From the NCBI RefSeq assembly GCF_017591425.1, contig NW_024466512.1:13457001-13521000 (forward strand): DNA of 64,000 bases. Reading direction: 5' to 3'. The stretch's first letter is position 1. The number at the start of each line of letters is the position of its first letter. The notes under the pieces are model-generated. The model was not told where the DNA came from and ran no database searches. It was given only the letters and a program-made list of their open reading frames with translations. The DNA is from Ochotona curzoniae. Taxonomy: Eukaryota; Chordata; Mammalia; Lagomorpha; Ochotonidae. Shown here one piece after another: positions 35,401 to 47,180 of this stretch. A program made the translations under genes and the position numbers.

Positions 35401-35809
35401 AATAAGACTGAGCCCCCTTGTTTGATGCTTGCTCCTTCACGGTGATTAGCATGCATGCTAAACTGCAGCGTTTGTCAAGTCCTTCTGGAGCACAGGAAAC
35501 GAATGACATCAAGATCTGTTTCTGGACTGAGTCCTGTATTTTGCATTCAGACTACCCTCAGGACTACTACTTTTTTTTATGTACAAAAGAATACTAATTC
35601 TCTTCAAATAAGACTGCCTCATTCAACAGTTTCAACATGTTTGGCCAATGTTGAAATGCTTTCCATCTATTTTTCTATTAGGAATTAGCACTGAAGTCCT
35701 AAACACAGTACATGTCTATCTCATTTCAGTTACCAATAAAGACAAACAAACCACTTATAAAGTACAACAACTTTAATACCTACTTAAATATATACCTACA
35801 TATACCCTA

Positions 35810-35920
35810 GTGTGTGTATATGTGTGTATATATAGTGTGTATATACAGAGTATACACACACACACACCCCCCCATTGGGTGTGTATACACTTGCAGGGTG
35901 TGTGTGTGTGTGTGTTTTGC
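35810..35920. repeat. Compound TG/TA/CA repeat with inverted arms
   Basis: TGTGTATATG...GTGTGTATATACAGAG...TATACACACACACACAC, then a C run, GGGTGTGTATACAC and finally (GT)n. The TG-rich and CA-rich arms can pair into hairpins. Confidence 0.9.
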
Positions 35921-37489
35921 TTTGTTTCCTAGAGCAATGAGCTCCTCCATTACACAACTTCAGGTTCTGCACTGTCTGATTCCCAAGTGAGAGGTTCTTC
36001 TAATTCTCCAATGGAAGTTGGGGGAGGGGAGTGTGTGAGGGTAGCATAACCAGGTTATGGTCAAAATGAGGTTTTGGTTAGATTCAAAGTCTGGCTGCTA
36101 TGGCTTCTGATTACTGGGAAACTTATTATTTGTTTAATCTCTCCTTTTGGTTGAATTCTACAACAGTAGGATTCTATGTTTCCCAGCAGACCATATTTAA
36201 TTGGCACTGATAGGCATTGCTATTTTAAAGGTGCCCTAATATGACTTTATATTATCTCTGTATTATTTTTGTGAAGTAAATATAAATACATTTTAATATG
36301 TTGAAATTTTTGATGAGTTTTTAAAAATAAACACTATTTAGGAGATCTTTTTATATCTCATAAATCCCATTCTCAGAGCAAAGAACAAGAATTTCATATT
36401 CTTATTTTAATTCCAAATGGTCCTTGGATTGCTACACCTCACAGTCCCCAACACAAGGTGGATGCAATGCTTACTTCTAACGACCTGGTGAAGAAAAGCT
36501 GCACAAATGAGTTCAATGACTTCTATACCATCATTAAGGGAGGCTAAGAATCCAGAAAGGACACTGTATCTGTTAGTCTACTTTTTGTCTCCAAAGTAGA
36601 GAACTAGCATTACTCATACTGGGAATATGTGTAGTTGTTGCAACATCCAGCTGACAGATAGGGAAGATTTCAAATAAGCCTTTATTTCAACAGCACAAAC
36701 TGTGCTAATACTGAGCTGACTTTGGATATTTTTCTAAATCCTCAAGTTGTATGTACAGCTTTTCAATGTAATAAGTTTCTTATATTCAATAACAAACTAT
36801 ATGTAACAAAATTATTGTTGTGCCTTCAGAATTTAATCAAGAAGAAAATTAGCATTTTTAGTCACTCTGGAGCTTATAAGCTTAAAACACCAGAAAGTTA
36901 TAAATGTCAGTTCTTAAATATTTTAATGAGTAAAGTAGTTCTTTTCATACATATCATTAACAAGTCACTCGTGAAACTTGCAAGTCTGAGTATGCCAACA
37001 TGATGAAGTTTAACATGAGATGGGAAATGCAACATGTTCAAAGACTACCTATTTTGTAAGTTCCAAACTACTCTTAGATGTATAGAATAACTATCCAGTC
37101 AGTAATTGTCTATGTGTTTCATCAAAAGAATAAACATCAGCAAAATCAAAGCCTCCTACAAGTCCAAAAGCTCAATATTTAAATAATATCTTGCTTTTTA
37201 CGGTTATGTCAACTTCGATTATACCTTTTAATTTGTCAATGAAATTTGGTAATAAAAAGAGAAAGCCTTAATTGAAATGCTTGTAAAATCCTCTTGCTTT
37301 GAGAGTTTTGTGTGAGTTGATTAATTAAGAGACTTTCACACTTTTCATACTGATTGCCTTTGTGTTCCCGAATTTTCTGTGGATCATGTGCAGGCTGTAA
37401 CAAGATGTAGGATTTCTCGTGCAGGTTTCCACTTTGGCAAATTGAGTGTCTTTCCCTCTCTTTTTGGAGCATTTCTCTGTTCATTTTGC

Positions 37490-37529
37490 ACAAAAAAAAA
37501 AAAAGGAAAAAGGAAAAGAAAAAAAAATA
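37490..37529. repeat. A-rich purine tract
   Basis: About 40 bp of A runs with interspersed G (AAAAGGAAAAAGGAAAAGAA). Confidence 0.85.
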
Positions 37530-38179
37530 GCTTTCAAATGCTGATAGTTTTGCCACCAAATCATGATTTTGCCAAATGTTTTCAGTGATTAAGATCTCCT
37601 ACCTCTAGTATAGTTTTTAATTTATTAAACTATTTACAAACAGAAATGGAAGGTGGCAGTGCCAACAAACACTCAATCTCCTTTCTAGGATTAAGCCCGA
37701 CAGAGGTATTAACATCTTGTTTGAGGTATCTGTATTGGTAGCAGAACATATTAAAGTAGAAATTTTCTGCCTGTATTTGGATGTTCAAATTCATCGGTCC
37801 TATCACTTTTCAATGATTCTGAGAAAGACAAAGGTTAAACATATGGGCATTTACATCTGCTTAACACTAAAAATATTTCCCTATAGTATGAGTAACAAGC
37901 GTTTTATGAAATTGTGTGTAACAGGTTCCATTTCAAGAAGATGAAAACAAAGTAATTTTGAATGATCTTTCTTCCTCCAACCCAATATTTAGGGTATTGT
38001 ATTAAGATTAACTAAATATTTAAGATGTTGCTAAAAGATAAAAAAAAAGCTAAAATTTTAGGGTGTCCTTAGAACACAACCTACAAAAAAAAAATTCTAG
38101 TTAGTTTAGGAATTTTCCCCCTAAACCCAGACAAGATACTTCTCTCTCCTTTTGAACATTTCAGCATATTTGTCCAGCA

Positions 38180-38500
38180 TTATTTTTTCATTCTCTTTTA
38201 TCCCCGGGGCTCTCAATGTTTAAACAGCTCCCTCCCATCTAAAGCTTTGCCCCGATATCGATCAGCCTGGGCTGCAAGTTACTATGAGGCATTTTCAATA
38301 ATCAGCCCAGCTGTTCAGAGAGCTTCTTGAATAAAACCCTTAGGTAAACAGCATAATACACTGAGAACTCTGCCAGCAACCAGACCTTCTCAGCAATCTC
38401 AAGGATTGCTGCTAATGCTTCTCTAAACAAAGGACTTAATTCTGACTTTAACAATGGAGGCGATAGGGTAATTCAAACAAATCCCATCTTTGATTCACAT
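38180..38500. promoter_or_regulatory. Candidate intronic enhancer-like segment
   Basis: It holds CATCTTTGAT (38485-38494; reverse ATCAAAGATG, TCF/LEF-like), ACAATGG (38451-38457, SOX-like), AAACAAAGG (SOX/TCF-like, 38425-38433) and GATATCGATC. No transposon is present. This is motif reading only. Confidence 0.3.
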
Positions 38501-38878
38501 ATGTGGAGACTAGAAAGGGTGCCTCCACGCCCTCCTCGCTTGCATAACTGATTCAGTCCAAAGCACTGTGTATCCAGGAAATCATTTCTGCAGAGCCAAG
38601 AAGCGGCTGCTGCGAAGGCAGTTTTCTGGAATTACCGTTTATTCCCTGATCCACGCATTCAGACTCAAGTTTACTTGGTTGGATCTTTTGGTCAATTACT
38701 TGAGTATTTTCTGCATTTATGTAATGTGTAACACAGAACTTAAGGGGCAAGTACTTATAATTTTACTTTACTTTTTAATTTCTTCTTTCCTTAAGAGTTA
38801 AACACTAAGGAAAAGGACACTTTCACATAGCCGCCCTAATCATTTCCTACTGATGCCAACAAGAGAACCTTTAGAGGT

Positions 38879-38912
38879 CGGGGGTGGGGGGGAGGGGGGA
38901 GGGGGGAGGGGA
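38879..38912 (+). repeat. G-rich tract, potential G-quadruplex
   Basis: At least four runs of four or more G separated by single A or T (GGGGTGGGGGGG, AGGGGGGAGGGG), which fits a G-quadruplex pattern on the plus strand. Confidence 0.85.
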
Positions 38913-39449
38913 TGATACTATATAGAAAGCATAAGGTAAATTTAGTATTAGGTTACTATGTAGTAAAACCATAATGTTCACACCCTCCAATGGGTGAAGA
39001 ACAAATATCATAAAAGTAAATAGCATTTCAAAATAAATGACGCTTGTACAATCTTGAGAGACCTCATTATTTTGCGTCTAGAAAAAGAACACGACCAAAT
39101 AAAATCTAGGCACAAATTGTAATGTTTCAAATGGAACCATTCAAAGACGCCTCCAGCGCATTATTTAAGTTGAATTAAGCATATTTGTCTGGTTAAGCCT
39201 ATTCTGAAACAGACACTTGACAGAGGCTTCTAGGTAATGGACGAACAGATCAGCCTTCTGACAAATCAGAAATGTGAGACATTTCCTCTGGTATATGACC
39301 CATCCCAATTGTCACACTCATGACAGTAAAACTGAATGATTTTGTTTTTCTGTTGGCCTCTCCTCCCACCTCTGCCCAGCCACGCTTGTTTCTCTTTATT
39401 TTGAGAATCAGTCCCTCACATTTCGTTTACACTGAACACACCTTGTTGT

Positions 39450-39530
39450 AATATGCCAAAGACAACAGGCTCAGTTCTATCCTTGATGGAGTTTATAATC
39501 TATTACGAAAGATATGGGACTTTCACTCCC
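39450..39530 (+). repeat. L2-like fragment
   Basis: CAGTTCTATCCTTGATGGAGTTTATAATCTATTACG resembles the L2 segment CCCTGCCCTCAAGGAGCTTACATTCTAATGG. Confidence 0.45.
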
Positions 39531-40259
39531 AACCCAGGACACTGCCCAAAGGCAGAAGAAAATCAATGAGCAAACATAAAGATACAAATGATAATATTAA
39601 GTTATATTAATTATATTTGTGTATCCCTGTATAAAACCCTGATATTGAAAAAAGAAAATCAAACACTCAAGTTGGTTAACTTAAGATTCTTGCCCCAATA
39701 TAAACTGTTACCATATTGAGGAGACGGCTGCAATGAAAGACTTGGCCTTGACTCTGACAGCTCTTCATCGGTAAATGAACCTGGACAGAATACCTACTGT
39801 GAGTGGAGCACCTCCCCCCAAGCTCCTGCTCCCTTGCAGGTGCTGCTTCCACAGCTCACCCTATAATTATTGGCAGTTCAAGATCTTGCCTTTTGTTTCT
39901 TTCTTACAATCTCCAAACAATCTCCGTTGAGATTTTCATTCAACTTTCATGTTTTTTTTTTTTCTAAAAAAACAAACAATAAAACCACTATTCCTGTTCT
40001 ATGTTTAAATTCTGTTAACCTATTCTGAGTTTAAATCACCATTCCCTATTACTTACAGGATATTTCATTCTGATTGCCTCACCGGTCCCATAAACTCAGA
40101 AGGCACAGATGGAAATCATGGCATCTGACCATTGGCTTCCCCCTACAAGTTAAGTATGGGAAAATCAAGGGAGGCTTCCTGGAAACTGACACATTTCAAT
40201 TCCTTAAGAATCTTTATTTTGTTTCTCATTTTGAGCCAGTCATTAGGTCTTCGCAGACA

Positions 40260-41412
40260 GTCCTTTGAAACAGCTCTCTTATTTGTTTCTTTTTTTCCAT
40301 TCCTGTGGTTCCCTCTTCACTGACCAGTGCAAAAGCCTCCTATTTGGCCTCCCTGCCTTCCCTGTTTATAATCATCAACATATGCTGACAACTTAATCTT
40401 CAAACACCACTTCAGTCTTGCCTGCCAAGAACAACCCAAGTCTTACCAACCAGCCAGAGAAATGTTAGACCTAAATACTCTTGCAGACTTCTCTCCTAAT
40501 TCTCTCTGGCTACGGTCCCAGCCTGGGTATCTGATGGTATTTTTTGTTTTGTTTAGAAATTTATTTGTTTTTATTGGAAAGTTAGATTTTACAGAGAGAA
40601 GGAGAGACAGAAAGAAGAAAGATCTTCCATCTGCTGGTTCACTCCCCAAGTGGCTGTAACAGCCAGAGCTGTGCTGATCTGAAGCCAGGAGTCAGGAGCT
40701 TCTTCCAGGTTTCCCACATGGATATAGGTTCACAAGGCACTGGGCTGTCCTCTACTGCTTTCCAGGCCACAAGCAGAGAGCTGGATGGGAAGTGGAGCAG
40801 CTGGGATATGAATTGGTGCCCTACTGGGATTCCAGCACATGCAAGGCGAGGACTTTAGCCATTAGGTTACTGCATCAAGCCCTACCTGATGATATTTTAG
40901 ACTGGCTTATCTCTGTGCATTGCAAGATGGTAGAGCAGCCCTAGGCTCTCTACCCAAGTAGATCTCAAGCAGCTTCTCTCTTCCCATTGTGAAAGCCAAA
41001 AGTGCCTCCAGTCACCATCAGCTTTTCTCCAGGGGCAAAAATTAGCTGTGGCGGAGAGCTTCTGCTCTGGTCAGGCCGGCTGTGGCCACAGCTGAGCCAC
41101 TGTCCAGACAGGCCACTGTCTGCAATGCCCCCTACATCCCCCACTCCCTACAATTCTGTTCACTGTTCATGGCTCAGCTAAAAGGCTATGTCAGACAGGA
41201 ATTCCTTCTGCATTTGCTCCCCACCAAAAGCGGTTTCTTATTTTCAAACTCTTCAGCTACTGTATCTTGACTCAACAGGATTCAGGGGTGTGCCTTATCC
41301 TGTCTTCCATAGTGGACACCGTTTGAAAGCAAGAACAATTTTACCTTTTATCCCCCCGGCCCTCCCCGCCCCCGTGAGTAGTACACTGCCTGGCTCATAT
41401 AATGAATAAAGT
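40260..41412 (+). repeat. L2 3'-region relic interrupted by a SINE
   Basis: Before the SINE: CCTCCTATTTGGCCTCCCTGCC and GACAACTTAATCTTCAAACACCAC. After it: TGTTCATGGCTCAGCTAAAAGGC, CAGACAGGAATTCCTTCTGC and the L2 end GAAAGCAAGAACAATTTTACC...ACTGCCTGGCTCATATAATGAATAAA. These follow the L2 order. Confidence 0.65.
40544..40885 (-). mobile_element. C-type SINE with 13-bp target duplication
   Basis: A minus copy from TTTGTTTAGAAATTTATTTG to TACTGCATCAAGCCC. CTGATGGTATTTT (40531-40543) and CTGATGATATTTT (40886-40898) match at 12 of 13 positions. Confidence 0.93.
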
Positions 41413-42528
41413 CCCTCGCAGCTCCGGCTTTCTTCACTTTGCAGTCAGAGATGACTGCAAGGCAGTAGCAGCTCTTGCAAAGGTCCTTCCGACACTCACA
41501 GAGGTTATTCTCTGCTTGCTTACTTTAAAGAAGATACAGAAGAACCTCGATAACTCAACAATCTGGGGTTCACCATCGCCCCTGGTGCCCCCCGAGAAAC
41601 AGGCAGGCCAACTCGGAGGGTGGCAATGGGCATGGATTACAAGCTGCAGGCAAAGTTAATGAAAAGCAGACAAAATAGCTTAAGTAGGCTTATAAACACC
41701 TTTTAGAATTCAGCAGGTATATAAAAAAGTCATAACAAAGTTTACAATAAAGAAAAGAATGTGAAAGAGTGAGAGTCAAAAAAAGATAATTACATAGAAA
41801 GCTTTAAACAAATCGTCTAATGGAGAAGTTAGACAAATAGCTTAAAAAGCTACCTGGTCCCAGGGACATAAATCAGAAGAAAAGTATCCAAATCTTCAGA
41901 AAAATCACACAGGATCACACTTAGTTTTTAAAAGGGGCAAAACATAAAATTTGTGTGTGGTTTGTAGGTATGTGTTGAGTTATTGGGAGAGAAGGCTACC
42001 ATATCGATAAACTTTGGAGACAGAAATCATGTGTATTGTCAAGTGACTTAACACTTAAGGCACAATCCAAAGCACAAATTAAACAGCACAGCATCCTGCA
42101 GTCCACACGAGATGAGAGCTGCCTTCAGGGCAACACACACGGCTGTCAGTGTACCAGCCCAAACTCAGACCATCAGGATCTCAAAAGAGGTGAGTCAGCC
42201 AGAGGGTCTCTGCAGGACCGGTCTAGCTCCTTCGCCTGCAACGGATGTGGTCTTGCCATGGGCAAGAAAAACTGTGAACTATTCCACAAAGTCAATTCCA
42301 AATGCATAAGTCACTGAAGTGTATTTCTTACAGGATACAGACTGAGGGAAAAAAGTAAAGATGAATCAAAACTTTTTAAGTGGACAATCTTGCACCACTG
42401 TTTGCAATGAAAATGGAGGGAAGCTTTATCAAATGTGTGTGTGTGGGGGGGGGGGAGGAGATTCCTGGATATACCACTGAAAAAATAAAGCCTGAAGAAA
42501 TGTTTCCATTTAAATTAAAATATATAAT
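41413..42528. other. Intronic sequence
   Basis: Mostly unassigned. AAGAACCTCGATAACTCAAC at about 41541-41560 hints at a Tigger-type terminus but is too short to call. A G run lies at 42446-42458. Confidence 0.5.
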
Positions 42529-42529
42529 A

Positions 42530-42532
42530 TAT

Positions 42533-42572
<40 letters not shown>

Positions 42573-42965
42573 GAAGCACAGAGACAGAGAAAACCTTCAT
42601 TTGCTTTGTTCACTTTCCAATGTCCTGCAATAGCCCTGAGCTGGAGCTGAGGCCAGAAGCCAGAACAGAACTCAATCAGGTTACCTACCTAGGCAGCAGA
42701 GATGTAACTACTGAACCACTGAAGCTGCCTTCCAGGGCACACAAGAGCAGGGGCCAGTCAGGAGCAGAAGCCAACAGTTTTACCAGGGTCACGCACATGG
42801 GTGGCAGGAGGCCAATGACTCAGGCCACCTTGCACTGCTTTCTCCGGGCCATTAGCAAGGAGCAGCATTGGAAGAGGAGCAGCCAGTAACAGGAGGTGTC
42901 ACCCACAGAAGCTGCTGGCATCACAGGCAGTTCTTCCTTTGCCGTGTCACAGCAACAGCTCCAGC
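42530..42965 (-). mobile_element. Old C-type SINE with CA expansion
   Basis: CTCTCTCTCACACACACACAC, then CATTTGCTTTGTTCACTTTCC, GGTGGCAGGAGGCCAATGAC, GGGCCATTAGCAAGGAGCAG and TTCCTTTGCCGTGTCACAGC are SINE landmarks in minus order. It is longer than usual (about 435 bp), so a local duplication or inserted piece near 42660-42750 is likely. Confidence 0.7.
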
Positions 42966-43884
42966 ATGTGGACATCTCAATCCCTAGGGCAAAAGTCACC
43001 CCATAATCTTTATTTTCCAGTTTAACTCTTATTTGTTTTTCATTTTGTACTTGATGGCACAGAGTCCTGCTTTTTATTTTTGGCCTAGAGCCAATTTGAT
43101 AATATTATTCAAATGAATTAGATGATTAAACTGCTAATTGCAAGCTCTTAAACCCATGAAATGAAAATTGGGAGGTCTACACTTTGGGACAAAATGGAAT
43201 TGGACAAACATTTGTCTGAAGAGTTAAAGCAGCCCTCTCAGTTATATATTTACACAATCCTGTTCTTGGATTGAAGACCTTACTTCCCGCAGGAATGCGC
43301 TTGCCTATCATTGGTGTTTTCTCTTTGAATGCCTTTCGGGTTCCCTGGGCATCCTGTTGTTCATCTTGCTGTGTTGCCCAAACCCGGTGCTTTGGTTATT
43401 GGTTCTTTCCAATTTTTTGAAAATCACTTTGCCTTCCTTAACCTGTAGGGTGGGACTGGACTTTGTTGTCACAGGCTGGCAGCCGGTGGACTGGAGTTAC
43501 AGAAACACGTTTCCCATGCCTGAGGCAGGCAGGCAGTTCTCACCTGCAAAATGGAGGATTCAGAAACTCCGTTCCTTCACAGTTTCTGGCAAGACTGGAA
43601 GAAAAGAATTCCTTTCTGGAGATTAAGCTGGTGTCTGACACACAGGGAGGGCTTGGGCTGTGTGATCCCTACTTCTCCGTCATAATGCCGGCCCTATCCA
43701 ACTCCAGGACCTGTAACACATTCTGCGTGAGGCTGAGGCCCTAGAAAAGTCACTCACATGTCCACTAGGCCCCTTTTCATGACAAATATTTCTCAATGCC
43801 ACTTTATCATGGTAAAATGAAATTCAATGCTAAAATAATTTACAGCCATACATTTTGTAGCAAAATTGGGTCTAGATCTCTTTA
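42966..43884. other. Intronic sequence
   Basis: No repeat or exon called. CTCACCTGCAAAATGGAGGA near 43539 is weakly MIR-like. Confidence 0.5.
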
Positions 43885-44258
43885 AAAAAATAATATTCTC
43901 AGCTATGAAAATGAATGAATTACTGATACATGCTTCAGTATAGGTAAATATTATGCTGAGAAAAAGAAGCCAGAATTAAAGCCCTCTGTGATATTAGCCA
44001 GTTGTGTGAAATGTCTGGCACAGGCAAATCCACAGAGATAGACAGGGAATGGGGTGGTTGCGTGAATTTAGGTGGAGTGTGAATGTAGGACCATTTTCAG
44101 ACAGAGGGTTTCCTTTAGGAGTGTTGAAGCTATTTCAGGTCTACATAAAGGTAGTGATTACTCAACATCATGAAACTACCAATGTCACTGATTTGTACAT
44201 TTTAAAACACTGAATTTAATGGTATGTGAATTTTGCTTCATTAAAAACAAAGTTTAAA
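43885..44258 (+). repeat. L1M-type 3' end
   Basis: TGAATGAATTACTGATACATGC, TATTATGCTGAGAAAAAGAAGCCAG, GTGTGAAATGTCTGGCACAGGCAAATCC, ATTTGTACATTTTAAAACACTGAATTTAATGGTATGTGAATT follow the old mammalian L1M 3' region in order. 5'-truncated. Confidence 0.85.
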
Positions 44259-44554
44259 GAACAATGTTTTTTCTTTGGACTATGCCCGCATCAGCTGGAG
44301 TTCCACGGTGCACCAGAACACCATAACACTATGGCCTTCTCTCCCCCATGCTTTCTCATATTGTAACAAACACAATGTTATTACTCTTCATTTTTCTGGT
44401 GATTTTGCAAGGAAGTGGATTCCATAAACCTAGAATAAACTGAATTTTGTGAGGATTGAATGTAGTTTAAAAAAGAAAAGTTGGCTACATAGGGTAGAGC
44501 CAATTTCTGTCTAAGCTAGAGGACACATTATGGCCCACAGAAATGCCATGGCAA

Positions 44555-44665
44555 TGAAGTCAGAGGAAGAGAGGTTTAAATCCTGACTCCATCACTTACA
44601 GCAATACAACTGGAGCAAATGATTCCAATTCAGTGTGCTGCAAGTTTCACATTAGTGAAAAACCT
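44555..44665 (-). repeat. MIR fragment (antisense)
   Basis: AGGTTTAAATCCTGACTCCATCACTTAC followed by GCAAATGATTCCAATTCAG resembles the reversed MIR (TTCAAATCCTGGCTCTGCCACTTAC...). Confidence 0.6.
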
Positions 44666-46384
44666 CCAAGCCCGGGTCACTGGGGGAAGCAACTGCAGTG
44701 ACGTACATGAATTCCACCACAAATCCTGATTTTGTACCAGAAAACCAACTCAACGTCAGTATGCAAGTGCAGTCCCTTGCTGGCAAGCACACCACTGGTA
44801 CCCCAAACTCCCTTCAGCGGACCAGCAAGGAGACTCATTGCAGCCTAAGGATTTTCTTTCTGAAGCTGAGGACAGTATCAGCTCTGGGAAAGAATTTCAG
44901 AGTGAAGATTTTCTTTGTTCTGTGACTCCATGGGATGCTCTGTTGTACTGTGCAGATCAGAAAGTGGAAGTGGTGGGAAGAATACATTATGCATATGCAT
45001 GTGTTTATAAAATAACAAGTTCTCTAGAAGGGAACCCTACATAATCAAATCTGTCAGAAGAAAGACTCTCCGGAATCTTCATCTTTTGATCAGTTGGGAA
45101 CTAAGTGGGCATTTCTAGGAAAAAAACAAACAAACACCTTTAGGCACAATAAACATGTTTCTTTAATTTACCATGGTTCTTCTCGCCTCTGCTCTCAGTT
45201 TAATAGTATAAAATAATGTATCAGCGAAAAAATCCTGAGAAAAATAATTTTTGTTTTAAAAAACCCAGTTGTCACACAGTTGTCCAGTATACTACACAGA
45301 AGGAATTAAGAATTATATGTGACACATCTGGGTGATTTGACTCACAGGGAAACAGAAGTTCAAAGGATTTATCTGCATCTAAACCCCCAAAATGGACTGG
45401 CCAATTACCCAGTTAAAAAACCATAAGCTATAACCCATAGCTAACCGAAACTCTGCAAGCTTAAGTCAACTGGTTGACGGCACTCTTGACAACTGGAGTA
45501 GAAGCAGAAGATTCCTAAAGACTAAACTGTTGCTAAGAAGCCTTTCTCAAAATTCTACAAGAGCACTCATTCTCAAATCACATTATTTCATAGGTTCTTC
45601 ATGGGTTATGCAGAAATTCAAAAACAAGAGCCCCTTTCCTACAAAAGGGTCCTAACTGAAGAAAACAACATGTTTCCTAAAGACTTTGTTTCTTCTTAAT
45701 TCCAAGGAGGGAAAAAGACAGAGACCTCCAGTTAAAATCCAACAATCTTCCCAGGAACACTGTGTTAGGGAAAGAGGACAGGAAGAATGAGGCAGAACTG
45801 AGAAATAATCTGGATGAAAAAAAAAAAAAGCCCAAAAAAACCACTTTTTTCCCATGGTGAAAATCTGCAGCGCTTCATGAAGGGGTCTAGTAATAAGCTC
45901 CAAGGGGCGGGGTAAGGAAAGCTCCTCTCCAAGGAAGACCACGATTCTCAGATCCCAAAGCTCCCCACCGAGGGTTGGAAGCTATTCTAAGGCAGGCCAG
46001 GTGTGCACTTGGGCTGACTGCCACTGGGCGAACATCCAAGGGCTCTGAGGTCGCAGTGACATCATCAGAAAGCACTCGCTTGGCGAACAGTCTGCAAGAC
46101 ACCTGTCTATGCAACTGACAGAGCTGAGAAAGTCCACTGGTGTGTTCATCACAAGTGAGGCAACAGGAGACAGTTTGCGGGTCTACTTTCAGTGTGCAGA
46201 ATGAGAAAGCCAGGCGCACCCGAGGAGACCGACAGGACGGGGTAAGCCAAAAGGAAAACTCCGTTAAAAAGAAAATCTCCTGGTAAACACAGACACAATC
46301 ACATATACTGAAAAAGGAAATGCTAGCATTGGTTATCTCTAGGTGATGCAATTTTATCTGTATCTATAATTAAGAAAAAAAAAG
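44666..46384. other. Intronic sequence, nothing recognised
   Basis: Open frames, including the 154-codon minus frame at 45887-46351, lack any support. Confidence 0.55.
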
Positions 46385-46672
46385 TTTGGCATGGACATTT
46401 CACCTGCCGGTTAAGACCCCAGGTAAGGCGACAGTACCTCCCTCCCATTGGGGCACCTGGGTCTGATTTCTGCCTCCTGACTTGAGTTTTCTGCCAGTGT
46501 AGACCCTCAGAGGCTCTGGGGACGCCACAAGCAATTGAAGGGCACTTGGATGGCACTCCCGGGGCAGGCTTCAGCCCTGGCCGCTCTGACCGTCTGGGGA
46601 GTACATCAGCAACAGGGAGCTTTTTGTTAGTTTGTTTCTCTGCTTGTCAAATAAAGAAAAAAATTAAATAAA
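46385..46672 (+). mobile_element. Old C-type SINE
   Basis: The head GGCATGGACATTTCACCTGCCGGTTAAG, body GCACTTGGATGGCACTCCCGGGG and GTCTGGGGAGTACATCAGC, and tail TTGTCAAATAAAG are visible. Confidence 0.78.
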
Positions 46673-46867
46673 AGCTTACATTTTAAAGACAAAATATACC
46701 TTTGATCAAGTGCTTCTGGATACAGAATAACATAAAGACACCAGTACTGAAGATTAAATGGATGTTCAAAAACTAACACAACAAACATTCTAAATATAAA
46801 TGAAAGCAAACAGGTTACAATTCTCTGAACGAGAAGGAATGTCTAGGTTGTTGACTGGATGACTTTT

Positions 46868-47167
46868 TTTATTGGAAAGTCAGATATACAGAGAGGAGGA
46901 GAGACAGAGAGGAAGATCTTCCATCCAATGAGTCACTCCTCAAATGGCCACAACAGCCAGAGCTGTGCCAATCCAAAGCCAGGAGCCAGGAGCTTCTTCC
47001 AGGTCTCCCATGTGGGTGCAGGGTCCCAAGGCTTTGGGCTGTTCCTGACTACTTTCCCAGACCACAAGCAGGAAGCTGAATGCTGGGATTAGAACCAATG
47101 CCCATATGGGATGCTGGTGCATATAAGGTGAGGACTTTAGCCACTAGGCTACTGAATTGGGCCCTAG
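46868..47167 (-). mobile_element. C-type SINE with 13-bp target duplication
   Basis: A minus copy from TATTGGAAAGTCAGATATACAG to GAATTGGGCCC. CTGGATGACTTTT (46855-46867) and CTAGATGACTTTT (47168-47180) flank it, 12 of 13 identical. Confidence 0.93.
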
Positions 47168-47180
47168 CTAGATGACTTTT

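Larger units (their letters stand above)
29343..40543. other. 11-kb block free of SINEs and young L1s
   Basis: Unlike the rest of the window, where a SINE occurs about every 2 kb, I found none here. Only L2-like traces (31615-31710, 39450-39530) and simple repeats are seen. Candidate regulatory segments lie at about 32030-32420 and 38180-38500 (see findings). Confidence 0.7.

Noticed and set aside
41541..41560. AACCTCGATAACTCAAC as a Tigger-type end
   Set aside because: Too short, and no partner terminus was found.
42380..42889. 169-codon open frame on the plus strand with THTHTHTH
   Set aside because: It reads through a (CA)n tract and an old SINE. No family resemblance.
45887..46351. 154-codon open frame on the minus strand
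   Set aside because: Unique sequence, no domain, no splice sites or start context. Such length is expected by chance in 64 kb.
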